Shown: positions 7,311 through 14,101 of the stretch, in pieces
Layout of the letters: each line of letters starts with the position of its first letter
Position numbering within the stretch: the stretch's first letter is position 1
Origin: an uncultured Clostridia bacterium
Lineage (GTDB): Bacteria > Bacillota > Clostridia > Peptostreptococcales > Anaerovoracaceae
Direction: 5' to 3'
Length of the DNA stretch: 14,527 nt
Assembly: GCA_945788655.1 (NCBI GenBank)
Contig: CALZMV010000022.1
Coordinates: 1 to 14,527, forward strand
Notes under the pieces: generated by a model
Told to the model about the DNA's origin: nothing
Database searches by the model: none
Seen by the model: only the letters and a program-made list of their open reading frames with translations
Program-made: the position numbers and the translations under genes

Positions 7311-7346
7311 AAAAACTTGGGAGTAATATATCTTCCAAGTTTTTTT
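7311..7346. terminator. Bidirectional intrinsic terminator
   Basis: A 13-bp stem (7311-7323 with 7332-7344, one G-U pair) has an 8-nt loop, a run of T on the right and A residues on the left. It ends the AEC gene. It also overlaps the TAA of the convergent aldo/keto reductase gene (7345-7347), so it can act on both strands. Confidence 0.85.
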
Positions 7347-8298
7347 AATACATTATTATTGCTCTTACAGGACATGCCGCTGCGCAATATCCGCAAGTAA
7401 GACATTTTCCTTCATCTATCTGTGCCAATCCGTTTTCGTTGTAAAAGATTGCTTCAGATTCACATATCTTAAGACATGTACCGCAGCCTTCGCAATCGCT
7501 CTGCTCTATGCACATCTTCTTCTGTGACACATCAGGATTGTAATCCGGACTCATCCTGCCATCTATATAGTCAAACAGATCATCTATATCTTTGATTTCT
7601 CCAAAACCTATCATTACTGAATCTATTTCCTGTTTTTCCAAGACATACTTAAGAGCTTTCTGATAGTTTGCTGTCAGATTGCCTCCACCAAAAGCCTTCA
7701 TCGAAAAAACTCCCTTGCCTGAAGCATGGCATCTTGAAATTGATTCAATCATTTCATCAGCTGTACCCGGACCATTTCCCTTACGAACTCCAAGACCCGC
7801 ATAATTTATTAACGGGAAAACCACATCGCACTCAGGCACATCTGCCATTTCAGAAGTAACCAAAAGGTCATGAGTTGATATGCCGCAGGCTCTGATTATT
7901 CCTTTAGCCTTTGCATCCTGAAGGCAGTCCCAGGCACCTTGCCTTTCTTCAAACTGACCGCACCTTAACTCGTGCAGCAGGAAAATATCTATTACATCTC
8001 TGTTGAGGCTTTTTCTGGCCTCATCAATAGCTGCTTCCATAGAACTATAGTCAACGCACAAGCTTTTTGATGATATAACAGGTTCATAACAGCTTCCTTT
8101 AAGTGCCTCTCTTATATATGGGTATGTCTTATAGTACTGAGCCGTATCTAAAAAAGAAATGCCTCTGTCTAAAGCATATCTTATTATTGAAGCGCCCTCA
8201 TCAAGGGGCAGGGCTCTCTGGTTGGGTCCAATCGGCAAAACTCCCATTCCAACTCTTGAAACTTTTATATTAGATTTTCCAAGTATTTCATATTTCAT
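7345..8298 (-). CDS. Aldo/keto reductase with C-terminal 2[4Fe-4S] ferredoxin domain
   Basis: This 317-residue cytoplasmic oxidoreductase has an aldo/keto reductase barrel (about residues 1-250) with the usual tetrad: D51 and Y56 (FLDTAQYY), K78 (SSKSL) and H109 (LLHEL). The C-terminal part (about 262-317) holds two ferredoxin clusters, C269-x2-C272-x2-C275-x3-C279 and C299-x2-C302-x2-C305-x3-C309. Such fusions are common in anaerobic Firmicutes and suggest electron exchange with ferredoxin in addition to, or in place of, NAD(P)H; the physiological substrate is unknown. The proline that often follows the last Cys of the first cluster is Glu here. The ATG has an AGAGG site 6 nt upstream. It is divergent from the relQ-like gene and likely single-gene. 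Confidence 0.92.
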   Translation of the reverse strand: MKYEILGKSNIKVSRVGMGVLPIGPNQRALPLDEGASIIRYALDRGISFLDTAQYYKTYPYIREALKGSCYEPVISSKSLCVDYSSMEAAIDEARKSLNRDVIDIFLLHELRCGQFEERQGAWDCLQDAKAKGIIRACGISTHDLLVTSEMADVPECDVVFPLINYAGLGVRKGNGPGTADEMIESISRCHASGKGVFSMKAFGGGNLTANYQKALKYVLEKQEIDSVMIGFGEIKDIDDLFDYIDGRMSPDYNPDVSQKKMCIEQSDCEGCGTCLKICESEAIFYNENGLAQIDEGKCLTCGYCAAACPVRAIIMY

Positions 8299-8316
8299 AT
8301 AAAACCTCTTCCTTTT

Positions 8317-8348
8317 TAGATTATAATCTAGTATAATTTTATTGTAAA
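8317..8348 (-). promoter_or_regulatory. Promoter of the aldo/keto reductase gene with a perfect palindrome at its -10 box
   Basis: On the minus strand TTTACA (8348-8343), a 17-bp spacer and TATAAT (8325-8320) form a good promoter for the leftward gene. The -10 box lies inside a perfect 14-bp palindrome, TAGATTATAATCTA (8317-8330). On the plus strand two TATAAT boxes (8322-8327 and 8332-8337) could serve the rightward gene, but I see no good -35 for either. The palindrome may be an operator or may simply reflect back-to-back -10 boxes. Confidence 0.5.
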
Positions 8349-8372
8349 TATTATTATTGGGGGTTTAAGTTA

Positions 8373-8999
8373 GTGCCGACTACAAATCATATTTCGTCTG
8401 ATGAACGTTTTGAATCATTTAGACACGCTTACAGGGCCGCTATCAAAGAAGTCAGAACAAAAATTGAGATTCTTTCCGAAGACTTCGCTGTACGACATGA
8501 CTACAATCCTATTCACCACATGGAACGTAGGCTGAAGACTGCCGAAGGTATCGAAGAAAAGCTTATCCGATATGGTAAAGATGTTTCACTTGAATCTGCA
8601 AAAGAATACATAATGGATATCGCCGGCGTCAGAGTAGTGTGTAATTTCATCGACGACGTTTACAGAATTGCTGACATGCTTATGTCTCAAAGCGATCTGA
8701 AGTTTATAACTAAAAAAGACTACATAGAGAATCCAAAACCAAACGGATACAGAAGTCTTCATCTTGTTGTAGGTGTTCCTGTTTATCTGCTTAACGGATG
8801 TGAATATGTCCCTGTAGAAATACAGATCAGAACGGTTGCTATGGATTTCTGGGCCAGCCTTGAACATCAGCTAAGATACAAGAAAGGCAAGGATTTACCT
8901 GAAAGAATTGACATGGAACTGAAATTCTGTGCTGATGACAGTACACAGCTTGACAAGAGGATGCAGCTTCTCTTTGACGAACTCTATAAAAACAGCTGA
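8373..8999 (+). CDS. relQ: Small alarmone synthetase, RelQ/YjbM type (GTP pyrophosphokinase)
   Basis: This 208-residue cytoplasmic enzyme would transfer pyrophosphate from ATP to GDP or GTP to make (p)ppGpp. It contains only the RelA/SpoT synthetase domain, with no hydrolase, TGS or ACT domains, and its length matches the small alarmone synthetase group. Key motifs are MDIAGVRVVC (81-90), the NPKPNGYRSLHLVV segment (120-133) and VEIQIRT (148-154) with catalytic E149, followed by FWASLEHQLRYK (159-170). The C-terminal helix fits tetrameric RelQ. The start is GTG with a GGGGG ribosome site 9 nt upstream. RelQ genes are often followed by a NAD kinase gene; here a terminator follows directly, so it seems to stand alone. 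Confidence 0.92.
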   Translation: MPTTNHISSDERFESFRHAYRAAIKEVRTKIEILSEDFAVRHDYNPIHHMERRLKTAEGIEEKLIRYGKDVSLESAKEYIMDIAGVRVVCNFIDDVYRIADMLMSQSDLKFITKKDYIENPKPNGYRSLHLVVGVPVYLLNGCEYVPVEIQIRTVAMDFWASLEHQLRYKKGKDLPERIDMELKFCADDSTQLDKRMQLLFDELYKNS

Positions 9000-9005
9000 T
9001 ATTAT

Positions 9006-9039
9006 AAAAGGAGGTTAGATTTTAGTCTAATCTCCTTTT
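9006..9039 (+). terminator. Intrinsic terminator after relQ
   Basis: A 14-bp stem with one G-U pair (9006-9019 paired with 9026-9039) and a 6-nt loop begins with AAAAGGAG and ends with CTCCTTTT. It lies 7 bp after the relQ stop. The flanking A and T runs would let it work on both strands, but the convergent gene stops at 9063, so it could end that message as well. Confidence 0.75.
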
Positions 9040-9042
9040 CAC

Positions 9043-9070
9043 ATCTTATGCCAATTTGTATCTTATGCCA
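9043..9070. repeat. Short direct repeat at the 3' end of the PLP enzyme gene
   Basis: The 11-mer ATCTTATGCCA occurs at 9043-9053 and again at 9060-9070. The right copy contains the last codons and stop of the minus-strand gene. It looks like a small local duplication just beyond the stop codon and has no evident function. Confidence 0.5.
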
Positions 9071-10097
9071 GCAGATATAAATCATCTAAACCCTGTAGCT
9101 GCATCAGCACCCAAATCGCGTCGTTAACTTCCATTCTCGTATTAAAATATCCGAAACTGAATCTGGCAACACCGTTTGCTTCTGCTTCAGGTCCTAAATC
9201 CTTCATAAGTCTAGGACAGTCCAAATCTCCGCATTTAATTGCAATATGGTTTTTCTGCATATAGTCCTTTACTTCCTTTGCAGTAAAACCTTTAACATTA
9301 AGGGATACTGTAGGTATTCTTGTGTTGGTTCCGAAATCGCCGTATACCTTTACGTCTTTCATGGATTTTGTTGCCTCAAAGAATCTCTTTGCTAATCTAT
9401 GTGGGCACATGGCAATTCCGTACATACCCTTTTCCAGGATAAAGTCAAGAGCCGCTAAAAGACCTCCAAGTTTTTCAGGTGAAGGCTCATGAACAACCTT
9501 CTTCTCTACTTCAGGATTCAATGATAGTCCTCTTCTGAAACATATTCCTCCTGTTCCATAAGGTCCCATGAGCTTTTTATGTCCTGCAAAACACAGTACA
9601 TCAAGCTGTATTTCTTCCATATTGATATCTGTGGCGCCTACTGTCTGTGCAGCATCTGCGATTACCACCAACTTGTTTCTTCTGGCAATTGTACATACCT
9701 TGTCAAGGTCTATTATATTACCTGTAACATTGGAGCCATGACAGCATACGATGGCCTTTGTATTTTCTCTTACAGCAGGCTCAATTAATTCATAATCCAG
9801 TTTACCGTATTCGTTTACAGGAATAAAGGTTACCTCGCATCCTGCCTCTTCGAGTGCATCAAGCACTGCCTTATATTCCATATTAGTTGAAATAACATGG
9901 TCTCCAGGCTTTACAAAGCTTAACACAGCTGCGCGAACAGCTTCAGTCCCGCTTTGAGTAAGAACGATATTCTCAGGACTGCTGCATTTTACCAGTCTGG
10001 CGATTCTATCCTTCACTTCCTCTGGTGCTGCAGCCTTGGCTTCTTTAACTGCCTCAGGTTTTAATATGGTTGTTGCTGCGTTATTTAAATATGACAT
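9063..10097 (-). CDS. Divergent cysteine-desulfurase-like class V aminotransferase
   Basis: This is a fold-type I PLP enzyme of the class V/NifS-like family, taken here as 344 residues from an ATG with a GGAG site just upstream. An upstream in-frame ATG at 10166 would lie before the predicted promoter. Visible landmarks are LNNAATT (4-10), VLTQSGTEAV (45-54), the cofactor Asp in ADAAQ (D148, Q151), and GHKKLMGPYGTGG with Schiff-base lysine K174. A cysteine (C294, DLDCPRL) lies where desulfurases have their catalytic Cys, and FSFGYFNT (313-320) is typical of the family. It is unusual in lacking the glycine-rich GGNPGR loop region after residue 20 and the GGTGS/FEAGT region after residue 190. 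EYKAV replaces the usual EHN, so the PLP-stacking His is missing. Cysteine desulfurase activity is therefore doubtful. Confidence 0.85.
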   Translation of the reverse strand: MSYLNNAATTILKPEAVKEAKAAAPEEVKDRIARLVKCSSPENIVLTQSGTEAVRAAVLSFVKPGDHVISTNMEYKAVLDALEEAGCEVTFIPVNEYGKLDYELIEPAVRENTKAIVCCHGSNVTGNIIDLDKVCTIARRNKLVVIADAAQTVGATDINMEEIQLDVLCFAGHKKLMGPYGTGGICFRRGLSLNPEVEKKVVHEPSPEKLGGLLAALDFILEKGMYGIAMCPHRLAKRFFEATKSMKDVKVYGDFGTNTRIPTVSLNVKGFTAKEVKDYMQKNHIAIKCGDLDCPRLMKDLGPEAEANGVARFSFGYFNTRMEVNDAIWVLMQLQGLDDLYLLA

Positions 10098-10134
10098 AGT
10101 CTTCTCCTCATGCATCATTGAGATATTTTTCTCT

Positions 10135-10163
10135 ATTATACATGGTTTTTTCTGAAAAGTCAG
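10135..10163 (-). promoter_or_regulatory. Promoter of the PLP enzyme gene
   Basis: On the minus strand CTGACT (10163-10158), a 17-bp spacer and a perfect TATAAT (10140-10135) form a promoter with a start near 10128. It leaves a leader of about 30 nt with a GGAGAAG ribosome site before the ATG at 10097. This supports the shorter start and shows that the gene need not depend on the upstream two-component genes. Confidence 0.5.
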
Positions 10164-10171
10164 CAACTTTA

Positions 10172-10882
10172 TTAAATGCTTTCATCTTCAATCATTCTGT
10201 ATCCTATTCCCAGTTCTGTAAAAATGTACTCCGGCTCTCCTGGATTCTTCTCCAGTTTACGGCGAATGTTGGCCATATTGACACGTAGGATTCTGTTGTT
10301 GTCATCAGCATATGGTCCCCAGACCTCATCTATGAGAGAAGAATATGTAATAACCTTGCCTGAATGCTTTGCAAGCAAGGATACAATCTTATATTCTACC
10401 CTAGTTAGATGGATTTCATTGCCATCGACAGTTACCTTTCTTTTTTCAAAATCAACTACAAGTCCCTTTGCAGAATAAGGTCTGAAGCTGTTTACCTGAT
10501 CCGCTTCAATCATATTGCTGTGCCTAATTGCAGTTCTGATTCTTGCCAGCAATTCTTCTGTGCCGAAAGGTTTTGTAATGTAATCATCTGCACCGGCATC
10601 AAGCGCTAATACCTTTTCTTTTTCCTGAGTTCTTGCAGAAATAACTATTATGGGAATACTCGACCATTTTCTTGTACTCCTTATTATTTCAAGGCCGTCC
10701 ATGTCAGGAAGTCCCAGATCCAGTAAAATAAGATCCGGCATCAATGATGTCAGAACTTCAAGCCCCTCCTTGCCTGTCGGGGCAGAAGTGACCTTGTAAT
10801 CATTAGTGCCCAATATTTTACTTATAAAATCACATATGCTCTTTTCATCCTCAATAATCAGAACTGATACTCTCTGCATCAT
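10172..10882 (-). CDS. kdpE: OmpR-family response regulator, KdpE type
   Basis: This 236-residue regulator has an N-terminal receiver domain (about 4-120) with acidic residues E11, D12 and E13, phosphoacceptor D55 (LLDLGLPD), S82 and K104 (KPFG). The C-terminal winged-helix DNA-binding domain (about 136-232) has LTRVEYKIVSLLAKHSGKVI and the recognition region RVNMANIRRKLE, with a closing GIGYRM. The pattern matches KdpE closely. It overlaps the kinase gene by 32 bp, with an AGGAGGA ribosome site inside the kinase, so the two are co-expressed. Classical KdpE activates kdpFABC (high-affinity potassium uptake), but no such genes are in the window, so its targets are unknown. No terminator is clear between it and the next gene. 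Confidence 0.88.
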   Translation of the reverse strand: MMQRVSVLIIEDEKSICDFISKILGTNDYKVTSAPTGKEGLEVLTSLMPDLILLDLGLPDMDGLEIIRSTRKWSSIPIIVISARTQEKEKVLALDAGADDYITKPFGTEELLARIRTAIRHSNMIEADQVNSFRPYSAKGLVVDFEKRKVTVDGNEIHLTRVEYKIVSLLAKHSGKVITYSSLIDEVWGPYADDNNRILRVNMANIRRKLEKNPGEPEYIFTELGIGYRMIEDESI

Positions 10883-11966
10883 AGCTCATATCCTCCTTTT
10901 CTGCCGGCAGATCAAAATAAAACTCGCTTCCAATGTCAAGATTCTTTGCTTTTATATCGCCGCCGTGTGCCTTTATTATCGTTTTGCATATGGATAAGCC
11001 TATGCCCATCCCCTTATATCCATCTGTGTTGTCATCTTCTTTTTTAGAATAACTCTCACCTTCAAAAAGTGTCTCCAGTTTGTTCTCACTAATACCAACA
11101 CCATAATCTCTGATGCTGAACCATATTTTATCGTCACTGTACTCTACGTGCAGCTCTATTGGCTGTACGGATTTAGAGTGAACATGGGCGTTCTGCAGAA
11201 TGTTGATTATTACCTGCTCGATCAGCATGGGATCCATCATCGCCATTACTACATCATCGGAAAGAAAAATCTTAAGTTTTGCATCCGGAAAACGCTTTTT
11301 AAATCTAACTACTGCAGAGGATACCACCTCATCCACTGCCTCTAAGGACTTGTTAACAGATGTAGTGTCGTTATCAATCCTTGTAACGGAAAGCAGGTTC
11401 TCTACCATGTTTAGTAACCAGTTTGCATCGTTAGCAATATTTTCAATTATTTCGCGTTTTTCTTCTTTCGATAAGCTGTCCTCCATTTCCAGATATGATT
11501 CACTGTTGCCTATTATCCCTGTAAGCGGCGTTCTCAAATCATGGGAAACAGCTCTCAAAAGGTTAGCTCTCATCTTTTCCTTCTGTGCCTCGGCCAATTC
11601 CTTTTCCTGCTTTGCCAGTATCTGAGCCTGCTTCTTAAGGTCCGTTGTCATAGCAGACGTTATAACGTAAATTATCAGCATTGCAGCAAAAGTAATGGGA
11701 TACCCTTCCAGCGAAAGATTAAATGTGTGATAGGGGAATGTAAAAAAATAATTTACAGAAAAAACACTAAGCACTGCATACAGAAGTCCCCAGATATAAT
11801 CGCTTGTATATCTTGCAACTATCACAATTCCCAATATGTAAAACATTGTTATGTTTACATCAGGATTCGCAATCATTTCTTGAAACATTAGAGCTACCAT
11901 GGTAATTCCTAAGGATGTAGCAAGAAATATTGCGAGATTTTGTCGATGTGTCAGGTTTTTTAACAA
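10851..11966 (-). CDS. Short KdpD-like sensor histidine kinase
   Basis: This 371-residue membrane kinase has a DUF4118-type four-helix membrane region (about residues 10-107), a coiled-coil linker rich in Lys/Glu (110-135), a HisKA domain with H142 in the motif SHDLRTPL, and an HATPase domain with N-box N259, G1 DYGVGI (287-292) and G2 KGMGIGL (318-324). It matches the C-terminal half of KdpD but lacks the roughly 400-residue N-terminal KdpD and universal-stress-like domains. This is not an obvious recent truncation: the start is TTG with a GGGGGAG ribosome site 5 nt away. It probably phosphorylates the overlapping KdpE-type regulator. The signal is unknown; without the N-terminal region it may not sense potassium as KdpD does. 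Confidence 0.87.
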   Translation of the reverse strand: MLKNLTHRQNLAIFLATSLGITMVALMFQEMIANPDVNITMFYILGIVIVARYTSDYIWGLLYAVLSVFSVNYFFTFPYHTFNLSLEGYPITFAAMLIIYVITSAMTTDLKKQAQILAKQEKELAEAQKEKMRANLLRAVSHDLRTPLTGIIGNSESYLEMEDSLSKEEKREIIENIANDANWLLNMVENLLSVTRIDNDTTSVNKSLEAVDEVVSSAVVRFKKRFPDAKLKIFLSDDVVMAMMDPMLIEQVIINILQNAHVHSKSVQPIELHVEYSDDKIWFSIRDYGVGISENKLETLFEGESYSKKEDDNTDGYKGMGIGLSICKTIIKAHGGDIKAKNLDIGSEFYFDLPAEKEDMSYDAESISSDY

Positions 11967-12008
11967 AATAACTCCCCCTTTGACAGTATAATATATCTTT
12001 TATACGTT

Positions 12009-12034
12009 AAAATGGTGCTAAAATGCACAATTTT
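12009..12034. promoter_or_regulatory. Inverted repeat in the kdpD-cotJ divergent region
   Basis: AAAATGGTGC (12009-12018) and GCACAATTTT (12025-12034) form a 10-bp inverted repeat with one mismatch and a 6-bp centre; weaker pairing extends a few bases outward. It overlaps the region where a -35 box for the kinase gene would lie, upstream of a possible -10 TATACT (11990-11985, minus strand). It could be an operator for the two-component genes; no T-run makes it look like a terminator. Confidence 0.4.
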
Positions 12035-12060
12035 GATGCTTATCTATATATTTTTTTATT

Positions 12061-12090
12061 ATAACATTTTGAACTCCTTTATCATAGTAT
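12061..12090 (+). promoter_or_regulatory. Sigma-E-like sporulation promoter of cotJABC
   Basis: CATAGTAT (12083-12090) matches the sigma-E -10 consensus CATACAAT at six of eight positions, and an ATA-containing -35-like element (ATAACA, 12061-12066) lies 16 bp before it. Transcription would begin near 12097, after the ATG at 12089 but before the TTG at 12122. CotJ operons in Bacillus are sigma-E dependent, which fits. The match is imperfect. Confidence 0.4.
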
Positions 12091-12121
12091 GAATTATACC
12101 CTCTTAGAAAGGAGAGATATT

Positions 12122-12319
12122 TTGATTAAAGACCCTTATATAGGCATGCCTATTCATCTGGACACATCAAATGGAAGCTGTCTTGAGAATTATCCTATAG
12201 CTATGTCCTATGTTCCTTTCCAACAGTGGAAATCCACTTACCCACTGGAAAAGGCTCTCGAGAGAGGAACTCTCTTCCCTGAGCTGGACTTACCTTTTTT
12301 GGGAGGTAATACCAAATGA
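12122..12319 (+). CDS. cotJA: Spore coat-associated protein CotJA
   Basis: This small protein (65 residues from TTG) carries the CotJA signature: AMSYVPFQQW, then YPLEKALERGTLFPELDLPFLG. CotJA is a minor inner spore-coat component that works with CotJB and CotJC. I chose the TTG at 12122 because an AGAAAGGAGA ribosome site lies about 6 nt upstream. The in-frame ATG at 12089 has no ribosome site and would lie before the predicted sigma-E start point. The longer 76-residue form remains possible. The stop overlaps the start of cotJB by 4 bp (ATGA). The gene marks the organism as a spore-former or as coming from a spore-forming lineage. Confidence 0.88.
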   Translation: MIKDPYIGMPIHLDTSNGSCLENYPIAMSYVPFQQWKSTYPLEKALERGTLFPELDLPFLGGNTK

Positions 12320-12564
12320 ATGAAAGACAACTGATGCATCAGATACAGCAAGTGAGCTTTGCCCTTGTAGATTTGAATTTATTCTTGGATTCCCATCCTG
12401 ACAATATGATGGCTCTTGATTTTTTCCGCGAAATGCAGAAAAAATATACTGAGCTGGTGGCAGAATATGAAATGATGTTCGGACCGCTTACCGCCTTTGA
12501 CACTAATACTGAACATGGCTGGACCTGGATTAAGGAGCCTTGGCCATGGGAACTGGAGGCTTAA
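12316..12564 (+). CDS. cotJB: Spore coat protein CotJB
   Basis: This 82-residue protein shows the CotJB domain: an N-terminal helix (QLMHQIQQVSFALVDLNLFLDSHP), then ALDFFREMQKKYTELVAEYEMMFGPLT, and a C-terminal WTWIKEPWPWE. The family's precise role is unknown, but it is needed with CotJA and CotJC in the spore coat. The ATG has a GGGAGG site 9 nt upstream and overlaps the cotJA stop by 4 bp; cotJC starts 3 bp after its stop. The gene order cotJA-cotJB-cotJC is the standard one. Confidence 0.93.
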   Translation: MNERQLMHQIQQVSFALVDLNLFLDSHPDNMMALDFFREMQKKYTELVAEYEMMFGPLTAFDTNTEHGWTWIKEPWPWELEA

Positions 12565-12567
12565 TAT

Positions 12568-13164
12568 ATGTGGACTTATGAGAAGAAATTACAATACCCC
12601 GTAAAAATCAAGAATCCTAATCCCGCGCTGGCTAAATTCATAATAAGCCAATACGGAGGTCCGCATGGTGAGATCGGTGCATCACTCAGATACCTTTCTC
12701 AGCGAACCTCCATGCCCGACAGAAGAATTGCCGGCATCCTCAACGACATTGGCACCGAAGAGCTTTCGCATCTTGAAATGGTTCAGACAATTGTGCACCA
12801 GCTTACTAAAGGCATGACCATCGAACAGATAAAGGAAGCCGGCATGGAAGCATATTTCGTAGACCATACAGCCAGCGTTTTCCCTCAGTTTGCTTCAGGC
12901 ACACCGGCTACTGCCGCAACCTTTGCCGTTACCGGAGACACCATCGCCGACCTTCAGGAAGATATGGCCGCAGAGCAAAAGGCACGTATGACCTACGACA
13001 ACATCCTCCGTCTCGCTGATGACCCTGATGTAATCGATCCTATCAGATTCTTAAGAGCAAGAGAAATTGCACACTATCAGCGTTTCGGTGAAGGACTTCG
13101 TCTAGTTTTAGATGATCTTGATAAAAAGAATTATTATGCTTTTAATCCGAGCTTTGACAGATAA
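12568..13164 (+). CDS. cotJC: Spore coat protein CotJC, manganese catalase family
   Basis: This 198-residue protein has a ferritin-like four-helix fold of the manganese catalase family and sits in the spore coat. Probable di-manganese ligands are conserved: E35 (GEIGA), E65 and H68 (TEELSHLE), E136 (AAEQKAR) and H169 (EIAHYQRF). The 33-residue spacing between E136 and H169 matches that between the corresponding ligands of Lactobacillus manganese catalase. CotJC may therefore remove hydrogen peroxide in the spore coat; activity has been shown for some clostridial homologues, to my knowledge. The ATG has a GGAGG site 8 nt upstream. It is the last gene of the cotJ operon and is followed at once by a terminator. 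Confidence 0.94.
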   Translation: MWTYEKKLQYPVKIKNPNPALAKFIISQYGGPHGEIGASLRYLSQRTSMPDRRIAGILNDIGTEELSHLEMVQTIVHQLTKGMTIEQIKEAGMEAYFVDHTASVFPQFASGTPATAATFAVTGDTIADLQEDMAAEQKARMTYDNILRLADDPDVIDPIRFLRAREIAHYQRFGEGLRLVLDDLDKKNYYAFNPSFDR

Positions 13165-13200
13165 AAAAGCCCTGGCTGAATAATTTCAGTCAGGGTTTAT
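13163..13200. terminator. Bidirectional terminator after cotJC
   Basis: A 14-bp stem with two G-U pairs (13167-13180 with 13185-13198) has a TAAT loop. The A-run on the left (13163-13168) gives a strong T tail for the minus-strand gene ending at 13190, whose stop lies inside the right arm. The plus-strand T tail is weaker. Confidence 0.8.
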
Positions 13201-14101
13201 CTTTATCGCAACATTTTGCTTCTTCTTCAAGGAGCTGACGCATCTCTTCCACGTCCAGTTTTTCAAGGACAAAATGGTTTCCATCAAAAGGCTTTATTCT
13301 CTTTGGAAATTTCTTCTTTATGTTCGCAACAAACTCATCATATGGAATTTCACCCAGTATTTCGCACTCCTTGCTGTCATACATCAGAATTCCGAAGTCA
13401 TCGCATTTTAGCAGTTCATCGGTCTCAGGGTCATTGTACCCATAAGGCACATACGCTCTGGTAGGAAGTATGCTTAAGGCCCCATCCGGCAATGCATAAC
13501 GCCCAAGAATAAGGTTCTCCGCCTTGTAGAAGGCAGGCGTTCCGTAATATGCCTTCATATTCTGCTTGCTGTGGAGCCATTTTGCAAAATAGGACGGTTC
13601 TGCAATAAATGCCTCCGCTTCAGCTTTGCCCATGACAAGAGGCCAGATTGCACAAAAGAATGTCAATTCCGAATTTCTGCCGGAAATTACAGACCTTGCC
13701 ATATCTTTAAGAGACTTCTGATTAACTGCCAGCGTCTTCTTGTATCCATCGAGGAAATTATAAAGACCTGTAAACCTTCCGTCCACCTCTATTTCATCAG
13801 CCTCCCAGTAATCTGCCACCCTTTCAACAGTTTCATAGAACACCCTAAGTTCTGAAGGTGTTGATGGTGTTAAAATGCGAAGTCTTATAGAAAAAAGCTC
13901 CTTTTCACTCCATTCTACAGTAATTCCTCTTCCTATCTGAAGTGGAATGTATGCAAGAAATTCGTCTTCATCCATTTCTCCCGGTTTTAGCCTCCAGTGG
14001 TCATCATAGGTGCCATATAAAAGGTCGTTGCCCAGTATTACTCTAAGGGGCATAGGCTCCTTATTCTTTCTTGTCTGCATTATTCTAACATCAATTGCCA
14101 T
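13190..14101 (-). CDS. Protein of unknown function, tentatively DUF4299 family
   Basis: This 303-residue soluble-looking protein has no signal peptide or membrane segment. I tentatively place it in DUF4299 on length and general pattern. Landmarks are GTYDDHWRLKPGEMDEDEFLAYIP near residue 40, RGITVEW, LYNFLDGYKKTL near 115, a long segment around YFAKWLHSKQNMKAYYGTP, and a C-terminal acidic region (LDVEEMRQLLEEEAKCCDKDK). No catalytic motif is recognised. The ATG overlaps the end of the upstream nuclease gene by 11 bp and has a GGAG site 5-6 nt away, so the two are very probably co-transcribed and coupled. The terminator at 13163-13200 ends the unit. The function is unknown. Confidence 0.75.
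   Translation of the reverse strand: MAIDVRIMQTRKNKEPMPLRVILGNDLLYGTYDDHWRLKPGEMDEDEFLAYIPLQIGRGITVEWSEKELFSIRLRILTPSTPSELRVFYETVERVADYWEADEIEVDGRFTGLYNFLDGYKKTLAVNQKSLKDMARSVISGRNSELTFFCAIWPLVMGKAEAEAFIAEPSYFAKWLHSKQNMKAYYGTPAFYKAENLILGRYALPDGALSILPTRAYVPYGYNDPETDELLKCDDFGILMYDSKECEILGEIPYDEFVANIKKKFPKRIKPFDGNHFVLEKLDVEEMRQLLEEEAKCCDKDKP

Noticed and set aside
10098..10166. A longer N-terminus for the PLP enzyme starting at the ATG at 10166
   Set aside because: That ATG lies upstream of the predicted -35 box and lacks a ribosome site. The family normally begins just before the xNAAT motif, which fits the ATG at 10097.
11980..12006. A plus-strand TTGACA (11980-11985) as a vegetative promoter for cotJ
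   Set aside because: The -10 candidates are poor (TATACG at 15 bp, TACGTT at 17 bp), and cotJ genes are expected to use a sporulation sigma factor.
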